The position numbers and the translations under genes were made by a program. The notes beneath the pieces were generated by a model. That model did not search any database, was not told where the DNA came from, and was given only the letters and a program-made list of their open reading frames with translations. From an uncultured SAR86 cluster bacterium (GTDB lineage Bacteria > Pseudomonadota > Gammaproteobacteria > Magnimaribacterales > D2472): 39,763 nucleotides of DNA. The DNA lies in assembly GCA_902509965.1 (NCBI GenBank), contig CABWZP010000010.1, forward strand, positions 1 through 39,763, in the 5' to 3' direction. Of this stretch, positions 26,912 through 35,863 are shown piece after piece; the stretch's first letter is position 1; every line of letters starts with the position of its first letter.

Positions 26912-26977
26912 AAATTTTGATAAATAGACTATCTTAAAGCTAATAAGTTAATAGCTTTCCTTGTAAAATGTACCTGT

Positions 26978-28765
26978 ATGAAGAACATAAGAAATTTTTC
27001 TGTAATAGCCCATATTGATCATGGGAAATCTACTCTGTCTGATAGATTAATTGAATTCTGTGGGGGTCTTTCAGCAAGAGAGATGTCTGAACAGATTCTC
27101 GATTCAATGGACATTGAAAGAGAAAGAGGTATCACTATTAAAGCGCAAGCAGTGACGCTAAATTATAAAAAAGATGGAGAAGTCTTCCAATTAAATTTTA
27201 TTGATACACCTGGCCATGTAGATTTTTCATATGAAGTCTCTAGATCTTTATCTGCATGCGAGGGAGCACTTTTAGTTGTTGACGGTTCTCAAGGTGTTGA
27301 GGCTCAAACCTTAGCAAATTGTTACACAGCTGTTGATCAAGGATTAGAGGTTGTTCCAGTCATTAACAAGATTGATTTACCTCAATCAGATCCTGAAAGA
27401 GTTAAAAAAGAAATTGAGGATATGATAGGAATTAATTCTGAGAATGCGCCCCTTGTAAGTGCCAAAACAGGCCAAGGAACAGAAGAATTATTAGATATGC
27501 TTGTAAGAGATATACCACCTCCAATTGGCAGTCCTGATGAGCCATTACAGGCATTAATTATTGATTCTTGGTTTGATCCCTATCTAGGAGTTGTTTCACT
27601 TATTAGGATTATGAACGGCACTTTAAAGACGGGACAAAAATTTAAGATATTTACTTCTGGACAAAATTATTTGGCAGATGAAATAGGAATTTTTTCTCCT
27701 AAAAAAAACAAAACAAAAATACTATCAGCTGGAGAAGTTGGATATTTGGTTGCGGGAATAAAAGATATTAAAGGCGCTCCTGTCGGAGATACTGTTTTAG
27801 AGTATAACGATGACATTACAAAAGCTCTACCCGGATTTCAAAAAGTAAATCCCAAAGTATTTGCTTCATTATTTACTGTAAGTTCAGAGGACTATGAAAA
27901 ATTTAGAGATGCTTTATCTAAACTAATATTAAATGACTCTTCACTGGTTTATGAGCCTGAGGTTTCAGATGCACTTGGTTTTGGTTTTAGATGTGGCTTT
28001 CTTGGAACTCTTCATATGGAAGTTATTCGAGAGAGACTCGAACGAGAATATGATTTAGATCTTATATCTACAGCACCTTCAGTAGAATATGAAATATTAA
28101 AAACAGATGGCACTGTTTTCAAATGTGACAACCCCTCTCAAATGCCTGTTTCTAATGAGATTGATGAAATTAGAGAACCAATAGTTCTGGTAAATGTTTT
28201 AACTCCAAATGATTATGTTGGCAGCGTTATAACTCTTTGCACTGCTAAAAGAGGTATTCAAAAAGAGATGAATTATTTCGGCACTCAAGTATCTATTGTA
28301 TTTGAGATGCCTTTATCAGGAGTTATTGTTGATTTCTTTGATCAGATAAAATCTTCGACAAAAGGGTTTGCGTCTATAGAATATAGCCTTATTGGCTTCA
28401 GAGCATCTGATCTTACAAAGATAGATATTTTAATTAATGATCAAAAGGTTGATGCTCTCTCTATGATAGTACATAAATCTTTTTCTATGATGAAAGCTCG
28501 AGAGATTGCTAAAAACCTTCAAAAGTTAATTCCAAGGCAAATGTTTGATGTGCCTATTCAGGTTGCATTGGGGTCTAAAATCATTTCTCGTGAAACAGTT
28601 AAAGCCCTTAGGAAGAATGTTACTGCTAAATGTTATGGTGGCGATATTTCTAGAAAGAAAAAACTTCTAGAAAAACAAAAGAAAGGCAAAAAGAAGATGA
28701 AGCAAATAGGAAGAGTATCAATTCCTCAAGATGCTTTTCTCAACTACTTCAGTTCAGGGGGATAG
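26978..28765 (+). CDS. lepA: Elongation factor 4 (LepA)
   Basis: Ribosome-associated translational GTPase that aids stalled or mis-translocated ribosomes and subunit biogenesis. It is 595 residues. G1 is AHIDHGKST, the switch segment [13 protein letters not shown] follows, G3 is DTPGH, and G4 is NKID. The LepA-specific C-terminal domain ends with [27 protein letters not shown]. It begins 66 bp after mucD and is followed by lepB 3 bp later, the common lepA-lepB pair. Confidence 0.97.
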   Translation: MKNIRNFSVIAHIDHGKSTLSDRLIEFCGGLSAREMSEQILDSMDIERERGITIKAQAVTLNYKKDGEVFQLNFIDTPGHVDFSYEVSRSLSACEGALLVVDGSQGVEAQTLANCYTAVDQGLEVVPVINKIDLPQSDPERVKKEIEDMIGINSENAPLVSAKTGQGTEELLDMLVRDIPPPIGSPDEPLQALIIDSWFDPYLGVVSLIRIMNGTLKTGQKFKIFTSGQNYLADEIGIFSPKKNKTKILSAGEVGYLVAGIKDIKGAPVGDTVLEYNDDITKALPGFQKVNPKVFASLFTVSSEDYEKFRDALSKLILNDSSLVYEPEVSDALGFGFRCGFLGTLHMEVIRERLEREYDLDLISTAPSVEYEILKTDGTVFKCDNPSQMPVSNEIDEIREPIVLVNVLTPNDYVGSVITLCTAKRGIQKEMNYFGTQVSIVFEMPLSGVIVDFFDQIKSSTKGFASIEYSLIGFRASDLTKIDILINDQKVDALSMIVHKSFSMMKAREIAKNLQKLIPRQMFDVPIQVALGSKIISRETVKALRKNVTAKCYGGDISRKKKLLEKQKKGKKKMKQIGRVSIPQDAFLNYFSSGG

Positions 28766-28768
28766 TAA

Positions 28769-29665
28769 ATGTTTTCAGATCCACTATTTTTACTAGCTTC
28801 AATTGGAATCCTTACATGTCTTGTCATTTGGGTTGTAGAAGCTATCAAAATGGATAATACATCTATTTTAGATATCCAAACACCCAGCCAATCAAAGTTG
28901 TCGAAGATTGGTTTTGTATTTGGCCTTCTCATTTTGTATAGTGTTTTTATAAATGCTGGTGATCTAAGTATTATTCTTTTGCTCGCAACAATAGTAAGTT
29001 TAGTAATATGGATTACTGGTAAGTTCATAGGTAATCCATATTTAAAATCTTCGGGAAGAAGTTGGTTTATTCCAATTTTTTTAATATTTGTTCTAAGAAC
29101 ATTTATGTATGAACCCTATCAAATACCATCTGGATCAATGATCCCAGGATTAAAAGTAGGCGATTTCATTTTAGTTAACAAACATTCATATGGTTTAAAG
29201 ATTGAGAGAACCGGCAAATCCTTTGCTATGGCAAAAGACCCAGAATTTGGAGATGTTGTGGTCTTTATACCACCCCATAAACCCATGCCATTTGTTAAAA
29301 GATTAATAGGAAAGCCTGGAGATAAGATAAGCTACATTAATAAGAAACTTTACTTAAATGATACTGCTGTTCCACAAAATTATTATAAAACTGAATCAGG
29401 TATTGATTTTTATCTTGAGAATTTTAATGGTAAAGAAATAACTGTACAACATATGAGATCAAGACCATCTAGCGCTCCATCTGAATGGATTGTTCCCGAT
29501 GGAATGTATTTCGCAGTTGGCGATAATCGTGATAATTCAAACGATAGTAGATATTGGGGTTTCATTCCAAGAGATAACTTTATGGGCACTGCTGATTATA
29601 TATGGATGAGTTGGGAGTGCTGGACATGCGTGCCTTCTTTCGAGCGTGCAGGTAGTATTGAGTGA
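28769..29665 (+). CDS. lepB: Signal peptidase I
   Basis: Inner-membrane serine-lysine protease that removes signal peptides from exported proteins. It is 298 residues with hydrophobic segments at about 7-23, 48-62, 66-83 and 99-113. The catalytic dyad is S123 (PSGSMIP) and K177 (VKRLIGKPGD). The last signature GDNRDNSNDSRYWGF is complete. Its TGA stop overlaps the GTG start of rnc by four bases. Confidence 0.96.
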   Translation: MFSDPLFLLASIGILTCLVIWVVEAIKMDNTSILDIQTPSQSKLSKIGFVFGLLILYSVFINAGDLSIILLLATIVSLVIWITGKFIGNPYLKSSGRSWFIPIFLIFVLRTFMYEPYQIPSGSMIPGLKVGDFILVNKHSYGLKIERTGKSFAMAKDPEFGDVVVFIPPHKPMPFVKRLIGKPGDKISYINKKLYLNDTAVPQNYYKTESGIDFYLENFNGKEITVQHMRSRPSSAPSEWIVPDGMYFAVGDNRDNSNDSRYWGFIPRDNFMGTADYIWMSWECWTCVPSFERAGSIE

Positions 29666-30318
29666 GACTTAAAGACTTTGAATTAGTTATCAACTATTCT
29701 TTTAAAGATCAGAGCCATTTAATGCATGCTATTCAGCACAAAAGCTTTAATAAAAATATTAATAATGAGAGATTAGAATTTTTAGGTGATTCAATCCTAA
29801 ATTCTGTTATTGCAGAATATCTTTTTATACAATTTCCTAATTATCAAGAAGGAACTCTTACAAGGGCAAGAGCAACACTTGTAAAGGGCACTAAATTAAC
29901 ATTTAAAGCTAACCAAATTGGTCTTGATAAAATTATTAAACTATCAAAAGGGATGATTAATCTATCTGATGATAGAAAATATTCAATATTAGAGGGTGCA
30001 TTTGAAGCGCTTATCGGTGCCATTTTTATAGATGGAGGTTGGAAAAATACAAAGAAGGTTATTTATAAAATATATGAAGATGATTTTAATAACTTGTCCT
30101 TAGATGATAACTATAAAGATCCTAAATCTGTTTTACAGGAAGCCATGCAAGCAGCAGGTCTAAGTCCACCAAACTACTATACAATTGAAGTAAAGGGTAA
30201 AAAATTTCAATCAACTCTTGAAGTTAAAAATATTAAATATAGCTCTACAGGAAAATCAAAAAAATCTGCCGAAACTAAATTAGCAGAAAGCATTCTGGCT
30301 AATGGAGATTTCATTTAA
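29662..30318 (+). CDS. rnc: Ribonuclease III, atypical metal site
   Basis: Double-strand-specific endoribonuclease for rRNA precursor and mRNA processing, 218 residues. The signature is NERLEFLGDS at 35-44, with catalytic E39 and D43, and E115 is in place. The position equal to E. coli D114 is glycine here (ILEGAFEALIGA; G112), with a glutamate just before it at 111. A double-stranded RNA-binding domain fills about 150-218. The start is GTG, overlapping lepB; the stop shares one base with the era start. The gene is otherwise intact and in conserved context. Confidence 0.94.
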   Translation: MRLKDFELVINYSFKDQSHLMHAIQHKSFNKNINNERLEFLGDSILNSVIAEYLFIQFPNYQEGTLTRARATLVKGTKLTFKANQIGLDKIIKLSKGMINLSDDRKYSILEGAFEALIGAIFIDGGWKNTKKVIYKIYEDDFNNLSLDDNYKDPKSVLQEAMQAAGLSPPNYYTIEVKGKKFQSTLEVKNIKYSSTGKSKKSAETKLAESILANGDFI

Positions 30319-31220
30319 TGAAAGAATCTTTTTGTGGTTATATCTCAATAGTTGGCAAACCTAATGTAGGCAAATCTACTATTCTTAATCATATTTTAGG
30401 TAAAAAAGTATCTATTACCTCTAGAAAATCGCAAACAACACGAAATAATATTCTCGGTATTAAGACTGTCAAAAATAAACAAATGATTTTTGCTGATACT
30501 CCGGGGATGCATATTAAATCGACTAAAGTAATGAATAGATTGCTTAATAAATCTGCTGCAAGTCTTATTGAAGATTCGGATCTAGTATTATTTGTTATTC
30601 AAAGAGCTACAATGCAAGAGTTAGATCATTTAGTTCTTGAAAAAATCAAAGAATCTAATTCAAAGGTAATTTGTGTTATCAATAAATCAGATCAAGTTGA
30701 TGATAAAAATAAGTTATTACCTTTAATTGATCAACTTCAAGAAGCTTATAATTTTCTAGAAATTATTCCTATATCAGCTACAAATGATGATGGGATCATC
30801 GAGTTAGAAAAATTAATATTAAGCTATTTACCAAAAAACCAGCATGTATACGGAGAAGAGGGATCAGAGATTAATCAAGACAATTTCATGGTTTCAGAGT
30901 TAGTAAGAGAAAAAATTATTAGATCATTGGGAGATGAATTGCCACATGATACTTTTGTTCAAGTTGAACAGCTAGAAGATGAAAAGGATATTGTAAGAAT
31001 ACATGCAGTGATTTATGTAGCTCGACAAACACAAAAACAAATTGTTATTGGTCAAAAAGGAGAAGTTTTAAAAAAAATTGGCACTCAGGCAAGACTTGAT
31101 TTAGAAAAATATTATGAAAAAAAAGTGTTTCTAAAAACGTGGGTCAAAGTAAAGAAAAACTGGAATACAGATTCTGATTATTTACATAGTCTAGGGGTTG
31201 GCGGAAGTTATGAGTCCTAA
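30318..31220 (+). CDS. era: GTPase Era
   Basis: Ribosome-assembly GTPase that binds the 3' end of 16S rRNA. It is 300 residues. G1 is GKPNVGKST at 13-21, DTPG at 60-63, and NKSD in the G4 position. The KH RNA-binding domain in the C-terminal third has IVIGQKGEVLKKIGTQAR. The rnc-era pair is conserved and the genes overlap by one base (TAATG). Confidence 0.97.
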   Translation: MKESFCGYISIVGKPNVGKSTILNHILGKKVSITSRKSQTTRNNILGIKTVKNKQMIFADTPGMHIKSTKVMNRLLNKSAASLIEDSDLVLFVIQRATMQELDHLVLEKIKESNSKVICVINKSDQVDDKNKLLPLIDQLQEAYNFLEIIPISATNDDGIIELEKLILSYLPKNQHVYGEEGSEINQDNFMVSELVREKIIRSLGDELPHDTFVQVEQLEDEKDIVRIHAVIYVARQTQKQIVIGQKGEVLKKIGTQARLDLEKYYEKKVFLKTWVKVKKNWNTDSDYLHSLGVGGSYES

Positions 31221-31908
31221 TGAATGGCAAGAATGCTTTTTACTGCATCAAAGGTCATATGGAGATACAAGCATCATTGCTGAAATTTTTACCAGACAAT
31301 CTGGGAAAATGTCAGTTATAGCCCGAGGGGCTAAAAAACCAAAATCAAAGTTTTTTGGATACCTTGTTCCATTTTCAAAATTACAGATAACTTATTCAGG
31401 TAGATCCGAATTAAAAACATTAACTAATATCGATAGAGATGTATCTCTTATAGATAATAATCTTTCTAAAAAAAGCTATAGTTTGCTCTACATAAATGAG
31501 TTAATGATTAAACTTCTTCCAAAAGATGCTGCGAATGAAGATTTATTTAATTTATATAGTAATTTTATTGAAGCTGCTACCAAGGAAGTAGATATGAATT
31601 TTTTACTTAGAAGTTTTGAGTTAGACCTTTTAGATATGCTTGGCTATGGAATAAATTTCCAAACTGACATAGATGCTCACGAGCCAATTGATGCTTCTTT
31701 AGATTATATTTTCATTGCGGAAAGAGGTTTTCAAATCTCTAATAAAGCTCCAGATTTTTCTGGTCAAGATATCATAGATATAAGAAACAGAAATTTAATA
31801 AATGTTTCAAGCAATAAATTAAAACAATTAACCCAAGCTACAATTATGTTTTGTCTTGAGGGCAAGGATTTAAATAGCAGACAAATTTTTAGAAGGTTGC
31901 AAAAATGA
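31210..31908 (+). CDS. recO: DNA repair protein RecO
   Basis: Recombination mediator that works with RecR and RecF to load RecA on single-stranded DNA. With the ATG at 31210 it is 232 residues. The N-terminal OB-fold is recognisable (ECFLLHQRSYGDTSIIAEIFTR, SGKMSVIARGAKKPKS). The frame is open from a TTG at 31198, but the ATG has GGAAG just upstream and gives the family's normal start. It overlaps the end of era by 11 bp and ends within the acpS start (ATGA). Confidence 0.9.
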   Translation: MSPNEWQECFLLHQRSYGDTSIIAEIFTRQSGKMSVIARGAKKPKSKFFGYLVPFSKLQITYSGRSELKTLTNIDRDVSLIDNNLSKKSYSLLYINELMIKLLPKDAANEDLFNLYSNFIEAATKEVDMNFLLRSFELDLLDMLGYGINFQTDIDAHEPIDASLDYIFIAERGFQISNKAPDFSGQDIIDIRNRNLINVSSNKLKQLTQATIMFCLEGKDLNSRQIFRRLQK

Positions 31909-32273
31909 TCTATGGTATTGGCACAGATATAGTTTTAATTAATAGGATAAAAAATACCGCAGCTTTTGCAAAAAAAATATTATCTAGCCAAGAATATATT
32001 CTATGGAAAGATTATTCACCAGCTAAACAAAAAATTTTTCTAGCAAAACAATTTGCTTGCAAAGAAGCGTTAGTAAAGGCTTTAGGCACAGGATTTCGAA
32101 ATGATGTCTTCCCAAAAGATATTGAAATACTAAGAGATGATCTTGGAAAACCTTACATTAATAGTGAAGGTAGTTTGAAAAAAATATTTAGTGATTTAGA
32201 GATAACTGCCAGCCATGTTAGTATTGCAGACGAAACTGATTACGTAGTCGCATTCGCTATTATTGAAACATGA
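31905..32273 (+). CDS. acpS: Holo-[acyl-carrier-protein] synthase
   Basis: Transfers 4'-phosphopantetheine from CoA to apo-ACP, activating fatty-acid synthesis. It is 122 residues, the standard size. Magnesium-binding D8 (GIGTDIV) and E54 (FACKEALVKALGTG) are present. Overlaps of four bases with recO before it and adk after it (both ATGA) imply tight translational coupling. In E. coli pdxJ lies between recO and acpS; it is absent here. Confidence 0.95.
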   Translation: MIYGIGTDIVLINRIKNTAAFAKKILSSQEYILWKDYSPAKQKIFLAKQFACKEALVKALGTGFRNDVFPKDIEILRDDLGKPYINSEGSLKKIFSDLEITASHVSIADETDYVVAFAIIET

Positions 32274-32914
32274 ACAAATTAATCCTATTAGGGCCTCCAG
32301 GTGCAGGCAAGGGGACTCAAGCAGACTTGATCTGTGACTATCTTAGTATCCCAAAAATTAGCACTGGAGATATGCTTAGAGAGGCTATTGCCTCTGGCTC
32401 TGAATTAGGTAAAAGAGTATCAGGAGTATTAAGCTCTGGCGCATTAGTGTCAGATGAAATCATAGGTTCAATAATCGTTGACAGAATTCAAAAAGATGAT
32501 TGCAAAAATGGTTTTTTGTTTGATGGGGTTCCAAGAACTATTGGTCAAGCAACAATGCTTGTTGATATGAATGTAGCTTTTTCTCATGTAATTGAGATTC
32601 AAGTTAATGACCAGGTTATTCTAGACAGAATGTCAGGCAGGCGTTTTCATATAGCTTCAGGCAGAAGTTATCATATTGAATTTAATCCACCAAAAAATGA
32701 AGGTATTGATGACATTACTGGAGAGGATTTGGTTCAACGAGACGATGATAAGCCTGAAACAGTTTCAAAAAGATTAGATGTTTATCATGAAGAGACAAAA
32801 CCGCTATCAGAATTTTATAATCAGAAATCTAATAGCAATGAATTAGTGTATTTTAAAGTTGATGGCGCAGGGTCTGTTGAATCTGTGTTCGAATCTATTA
32901 AAGCTAATTTATAA
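32270..32914 (+). CDS. adk: Adenylate kinase
   Basis: Interconverts ATP + AMP and 2 ADP. It is 214 residues, the long form with a full LID domain (about 122-160). The P-loop GPPGAGKGT is at 8-16. The AMP-binding signature reads DGVPRT at 85-90 where nearly all adenylate kinases have DGFPRT, a Phe-to-Val change. R89 and the LID region QRDDDKPETVSKRL are normal. The gene overlaps acpS by four bases. Confidence 0.96.
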   Translation: MNKLILLGPPGAGKGTQADLICDYLSIPKISTGDMLREAIASGSELGKRVSGVLSSGALVSDEIIGSIIVDRIQKDDCKNGFLFDGVPRTIGQATMLVDMNVAFSHVIEIQVNDQVILDRMSGRRFHIASGRSYHIEFNPPKNEGIDDITGEDLVQRDDDKPETVSKRLDVYHEETKPLSEFYNQKSNSNELVYFKVDGAGSVESVFESIKANL

Positions 32915-32919
32915 ATAAA

Positions 32920-33597
32920 ATGAAGCTTCTCGCGATAGATAGCTCCGGTGACTCTTCTTCAGTGGCTCTTATATATGAAGATGAAATTTTATCTTACTCC
33001 AAGACGCATGCTAGAAAAGAAAGACCTAATTGGAATAATCTTTTGTCATCAGTTGGAATCAATAAACAAATTCATATCTCCGAAATAGATTGTTTTGCCT
33101 TTGGAAGGGGTCCTGGTTCGTATACCGGTATAAGAAGTTTAGCAAGTTTCATGAAAGGTTTGAGTTGGACCCAAAAAAAACCACTTATTGGAATATCTAA
33201 TTTAAAATCTATAGCATATCAAGTAAATAATGAAGTAATAAATACAAAATATAATGTTATCAATGTGGCATTAAAATCTGATTTAGATGAAGTTTATTTC
33301 TGCAAATACCTCAACTCACCTCAGTTAGAAAAACAATCAGACGAACAAGTAAAATCTTATAAACAATTAGCTGACCCAATGCTTTTAAGCAATCCATTGG
33401 CTATATATGCAGGAAATGGCTGGGATGATGAAAGAATTAAATTAGACACTAATTCATTATTTAACATTCATTCTAATGCGCTATCTATTGCACATCTTGC
33501 AAATTTTAAATTCAACAACCAAGAAAAATTTTTACCTGAAGAGGCAAATCCAGTATATTTAAAAGATACTAATTACAAAAAAATTTCTGATGAATGA
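32920..33597 (+). CDS. tsaB: tRNA t6A-modification protein TsaB
   Basis: Non-catalytic partner of TsaD in the complex that makes N6-threonylcarbamoyladenosine at position 37 of ANN-decoding tRNAs. It is 225 residues with the ASKHA fold. LLAIDSSGDSSSVAL at the N-terminus and FGRGPGSYTGIRSLASFMKGLS in the middle are the family signatures. It follows adk by 5 bp, an order seen in other gammaproteobacteria, and overlaps uppP by 8 bp. Confidence 0.92.
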   Translation: MKLLAIDSSGDSSSVALIYEDEILSYSKTHARKERPNWNNLLSSVGINKQIHISEIDCFAFGRGPGSYTGIRSLASFMKGLSWTQKKPLIGISNLKSIAYQVNNEVINTKYNVINVALKSDLDEVYFCKYLNSPQLEKQSDEQVKSYKQLADPMLLSNPLAIYAGNGWDDERIKLDTNSLFNIHSNALSIAHLANFKFNNQEKFLPEEANPVYLKDTNYKKISDE

Positions 33598-34384
33598 TAT
33601 TTTTTTAAGTATTGCACTAGCATTAATACAAGGCTTAACTGAATTTTTACCAGTTTCAAGCTCTGCTCATCTATTATTTCCAAGTCTGCTATTTGGAACT
33701 AATGATCTAGGCTTAAGTTTTGATATTGCAACTCATGGAGGAACTCTTCTTGCTGTTCTTGTATATTTTAGGGTTGATTTAAAGAAAATGCTTTTATCTA
33801 TAAACCCTTTATTTAATAACTATGACACCCAAAGCAGGCAGTTATTTACACATCTTATTATTGCAACGGTTCCAATTATTATCTTCGGACTAATTGGTTC
33901 TGATTTTATTGCAAATAGAAACTTTGGAATTACATATATTGCATGGGCAAACTTAATTTTTGCTGCTATTTTATTTTTAGCATATAGATATAGTTCGCAA
34001 TCTAAAACTATTCTACAGATCAGCATTTTCGCTGTTTTTTTTATTGGACTATTTCAAGTATTTGCTTTAATCCCAGGCGCTTCAAGGTCAGGCACAGCAA
34101 TGACAGCCGCACTTCTTATTGGTCTAAATTTAAAGGAAGCCTCAAGGTTTGCTTTTTTATTAAGCATTCCAACGATACTTGGAGCACTAATATTTTTGCT
34201 CATTGATAGCTTTAATTCATTTGAAGCAATTAACATATTAAGCCTATTAATTGGATTTAGTGTTTCCGCCATTTTTGCTTTTTACACAATTAAATTTTTC
34301 TTAGCTTTCATAGATAAAATTGGAATGTATCCATTTGTTATATACAGATTATTGCTTGGATTTGGCCTCCTTCTTATTGTATGA
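33590..34384 (+). CDS. uppP: Undecaprenyl-diphosphatase (UppP/BacA)
   Basis: Integral inner-membrane phosphatase that recycles the undecaprenyl lipid carrier for peptidoglycan synthesis and gives bacitracin tolerance. It is 264 residues with about eight hydrophobic helices. The catalytic motifs are GLTEFLPVSSSAHL at 15-28 and PGASRSGTAMTAALL in the second half. It overlaps tsaB by 8 bp and rsmJ by four bases. Confidence 0.95.
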   Translation: MNDIFLSIALALIQGLTEFLPVSSSAHLLFPSLLFGTNDLGLSFDIATHGGTLLAVLVYFRVDLKKMLLSINPLFNNYDTQSRQLFTHLIIATVPIIIFGLIGSDFIANRNFGITYIAWANLIFAAILFLAYRYSSQSKTILQISIFAVFFIGLFQVFALIPGASRSGTAMTAALLIGLNLKEASRFAFLLSIPTILGALIFLLIDSFNSFEAINILSLLIGFSVSAIFAFYTIKFFLAFIDKIGMYPFVIYRLLLGFGLLLIV

Positions 34385-35115
34385 ATTGTGTTGTATGGAT
34401 AGACAGTCTTGAATTTAAAAAAGAGTTAGAGTTTATAGCAAAGGATTTAAATATAGATTTAGTCACAAAATATCCTGAGTATGGTTCTATTATCTCTTAT
34501 GATAAATCTGGCTTATATTTTGTTAATGATGTTAATAGCCCAGCTGATATTCTTCATGTTGATTTTCTGACCGGCTCGATGGGGTGGAGGCTGAAAAGAT
34601 CAGATCATGAGAGCTTGCTTAAAAAAACACTAGGCAAATCAAAAAATTGTTTAACTATTTTTGATGGAACGGCTGGCTTTCTTTCAGATGCCCTAATATT
34701 TTTATCACTTGGTCACAAGGTAATAGCCTGCGAGCAAAGTAAAATTTTATATTTTTTAGTAGAAAATGCTTGTGATAGAGCAAAAGAAGAACTTCCTTTT
34801 TTATCAAATTTAAACTTAATACATGGAAATTCATTTGAAGTATATAAAGATCAAAATAATATAGATGCAATATATTTAGACCCTCTATATCCAGAAACTA
34901 AGAAACATATCTTAAGAGCTGGAAATATACATGCTATAAAAAATATTTTAAAGATAGAAAAGATAGACGATATGGCTGATACGCTTTTTACAAAGTTTAA
35001 AAAGTTGCAATACAAAAAAATAATATTAAAAAGACCTATAAAAGGTAAGAAAATTTGTAATAATATTAATTATCAAATCAAAGGAAAGTCGACTAGGTTT
35101 GATGTATACATTTAA
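34381..35115 (+). CDS. rsmJ: 16S rRNA (guanine-1516-N2)-methyltransferase RsmJ
   Basis: SAM-dependent methyltransferase for G1516 of 16S rRNA, 244 residues. SAM motif I is DGTAGFLSDALIFLSLGHKV at about 95-114. The AIYLDPLYP segment corresponds to the catalytic DPMFP-type motif of RsmJ. VDFLTGSMGWRLKRS before motif I and the C-terminal RFDVYI also match the family. It is divergent in sequence, so confidence is slightly lower. It starts inside the uppP stop. Confidence 0.85.
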   Translation: MNCVVWIDSLEFKKELEFIAKDLNIDLVTKYPEYGSIISYDKSGLYFVNDVNSPADILHVDFLTGSMGWRLKRSDHESLLKKTLGKSKNCLTIFDGTAGFLSDALIFLSLGHKVIACEQSKILYFLVENACDRAKEELPFLSNLNLIHGNSFEVYKDQNNIDAIYLDPLYPETKKHILRAGNIHAIKNILKIEKIDDMADTLFTKFKKLQYKKIILKRPIKGKKICNNINYQIKGKSTRFDVYI

Positions 35116-35139
35116 AATATTTAATAAGGAGATGATCTT

Positions 35140-35307
35140 ATGAATCCATTTGCAATGATGAAAGATGCTAAAAATATGGAAAAAATGCTAAAACCAGCAT
35201 TAGACAAATTTATGAAAGAATCAGGCTTTATTAAGAAAGAGGAGCTAGAGCCTCTAAAAAGAAGAGTAGCTGAACTAGAAGCCGAGGTAGCTAAGCTAAA
35301 AAGCTAA
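35140..35307 (+). CDS. Small coiled-coil protein, UbiK/BMFP-like
   Basis: A 55-residue protein: MNPFAMMKDAKNMEKMLKPA then a charged helix ending in a heptad-rich coiled coil (LEPLKRRVAELEAEVAKLKS). The ribosome binding site TAAGGAG at 35124-35130 lies 9 nt before the ATG and is the strongest in the window, which supports it as real. The C-terminal half (GFIKKEELEPLKRRVAELEAEV) is laid out like the end of UbiK/YqiC proteins, where a REEF-type segment precedes a trimeric coiled coil. The family call is tentative. It overlaps the open frame of the next gene. Confidence 0.65.
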   Translation: MNPFAMMKDAKNMEKMLKPALDKFMKESGFIKKEELEPLKRRVAELEAEVAKLKS

Positions 35308-35357
35308 GTTATTTTTCTATCAAGCTAGATCCCTCAGATATTTCTCGCATTATTGAA

Positions 35358-35576
35358 ATGGCATGGGAGGACAGAACTCCATTTGATGCTATAGAGGCAA
35401 CTTATGGGTTAAATCAAAATCAAGTTGAAGACCTAATGCGGGATAATCTCAAAAAAACTAGTTATGTGGTTTGGAGAAAGAGAGCTCAGGGACGAAAAAC
35501 TAAACATGTTGGTTTGAGAGAATTTGGCAAAGTTGGAAGACATCATTCATATGATCAACACAAGCATAGAAAGTAA
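35358..35576 (+). CDS. TIGR03643 / DUF2805 family protein
   Basis: Small basic protein of unknown function, 72 residues from the first ATG. EMAWEDRTPFDAIEATYGL, a helix-turn-helix-like VEDLMRDNLK, and VVWRKRAQGRKTKH are the family hallmarks. The conserved sequence seems to begin upstream of this ATG: the frame is open from 35295 and reads LDPSDISRIIEMAWEDRT, but holds no ATG, GTG, TTG or CTG. Either an unusual start (ATC/ATT), a frameshift from the preceding gene, or a sequence error is needed for the longer form. No ribosome binding site precedes the ATG at 35358. Confidence 0.75.
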   Translation: MAWEDRTPFDAIEATYGLNQNQVEDLMRDNLKKTSYVVWRKRAQGRKTKHVGLREFGKVGRHHSYDQHKHRK

Positions 35577-35859
35577 TAGAAGAAGGGTTGAAGGTTTATA
35601 TCAATCTATATTTTCTGATATTCCTAATACAAATTTTATTTTTAAAGCCGACTATGTAGCTATAAGCCATGTTGATTTATCAAATAGTGATCCAGCTTTG
35701 GTAGAGATAATTCAAGAGGAAAAAATTTTTAAGGTTTCTTATTGGGATGGCTACTCGCTTGCAGAAATAATATATGAAGAAGATATAATAAAGGCTTTGA
35801 AGCTGTTTAAGCGTTTTGCAAGAAAACTCTCAAAGAATTTAAAAAAAAGCTGGGATTAG
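35551..35859 (+). CDS. Hypothetical protein
   Basis: I do not recognise this 102-residue protein. It has no signal peptide or membrane helix. It is acidic in the middle (DLSNSDPALVEIIQEEK) with a basic helical tail (LKLFKRFARKLSKNLKKSWD). The ATG at 35551 is preferred to an in-frame TTG at 35524; GGAAGA lies about 10 nt upstream. It overlaps the preceding gene by 26 bp and ends 4 bp before the lipoprotein gene, so it is probably in the same operon. Codon and base composition match the neighbours. Confidence 0.6.
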   Translation: MINTSIESNRRRVEGLYQSIFSDIPNTNFIFKADYVAISHVDLSNSDPALVEIIQEEKIFKVSYWDGYSLAEIIYEEDIIKALKLFKRFARKLSKNLKKSWD

Positions 35860-35863
35860 ATTA

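Noticed and set aside
26936-26958. Hairpin AAAGCTA / TAGCTTT between mucD and lepA as a terminator
   Set aside because: The 7-bp stem is mostly A-T and is not followed by a U-tract; it could easily be chance in this base composition.
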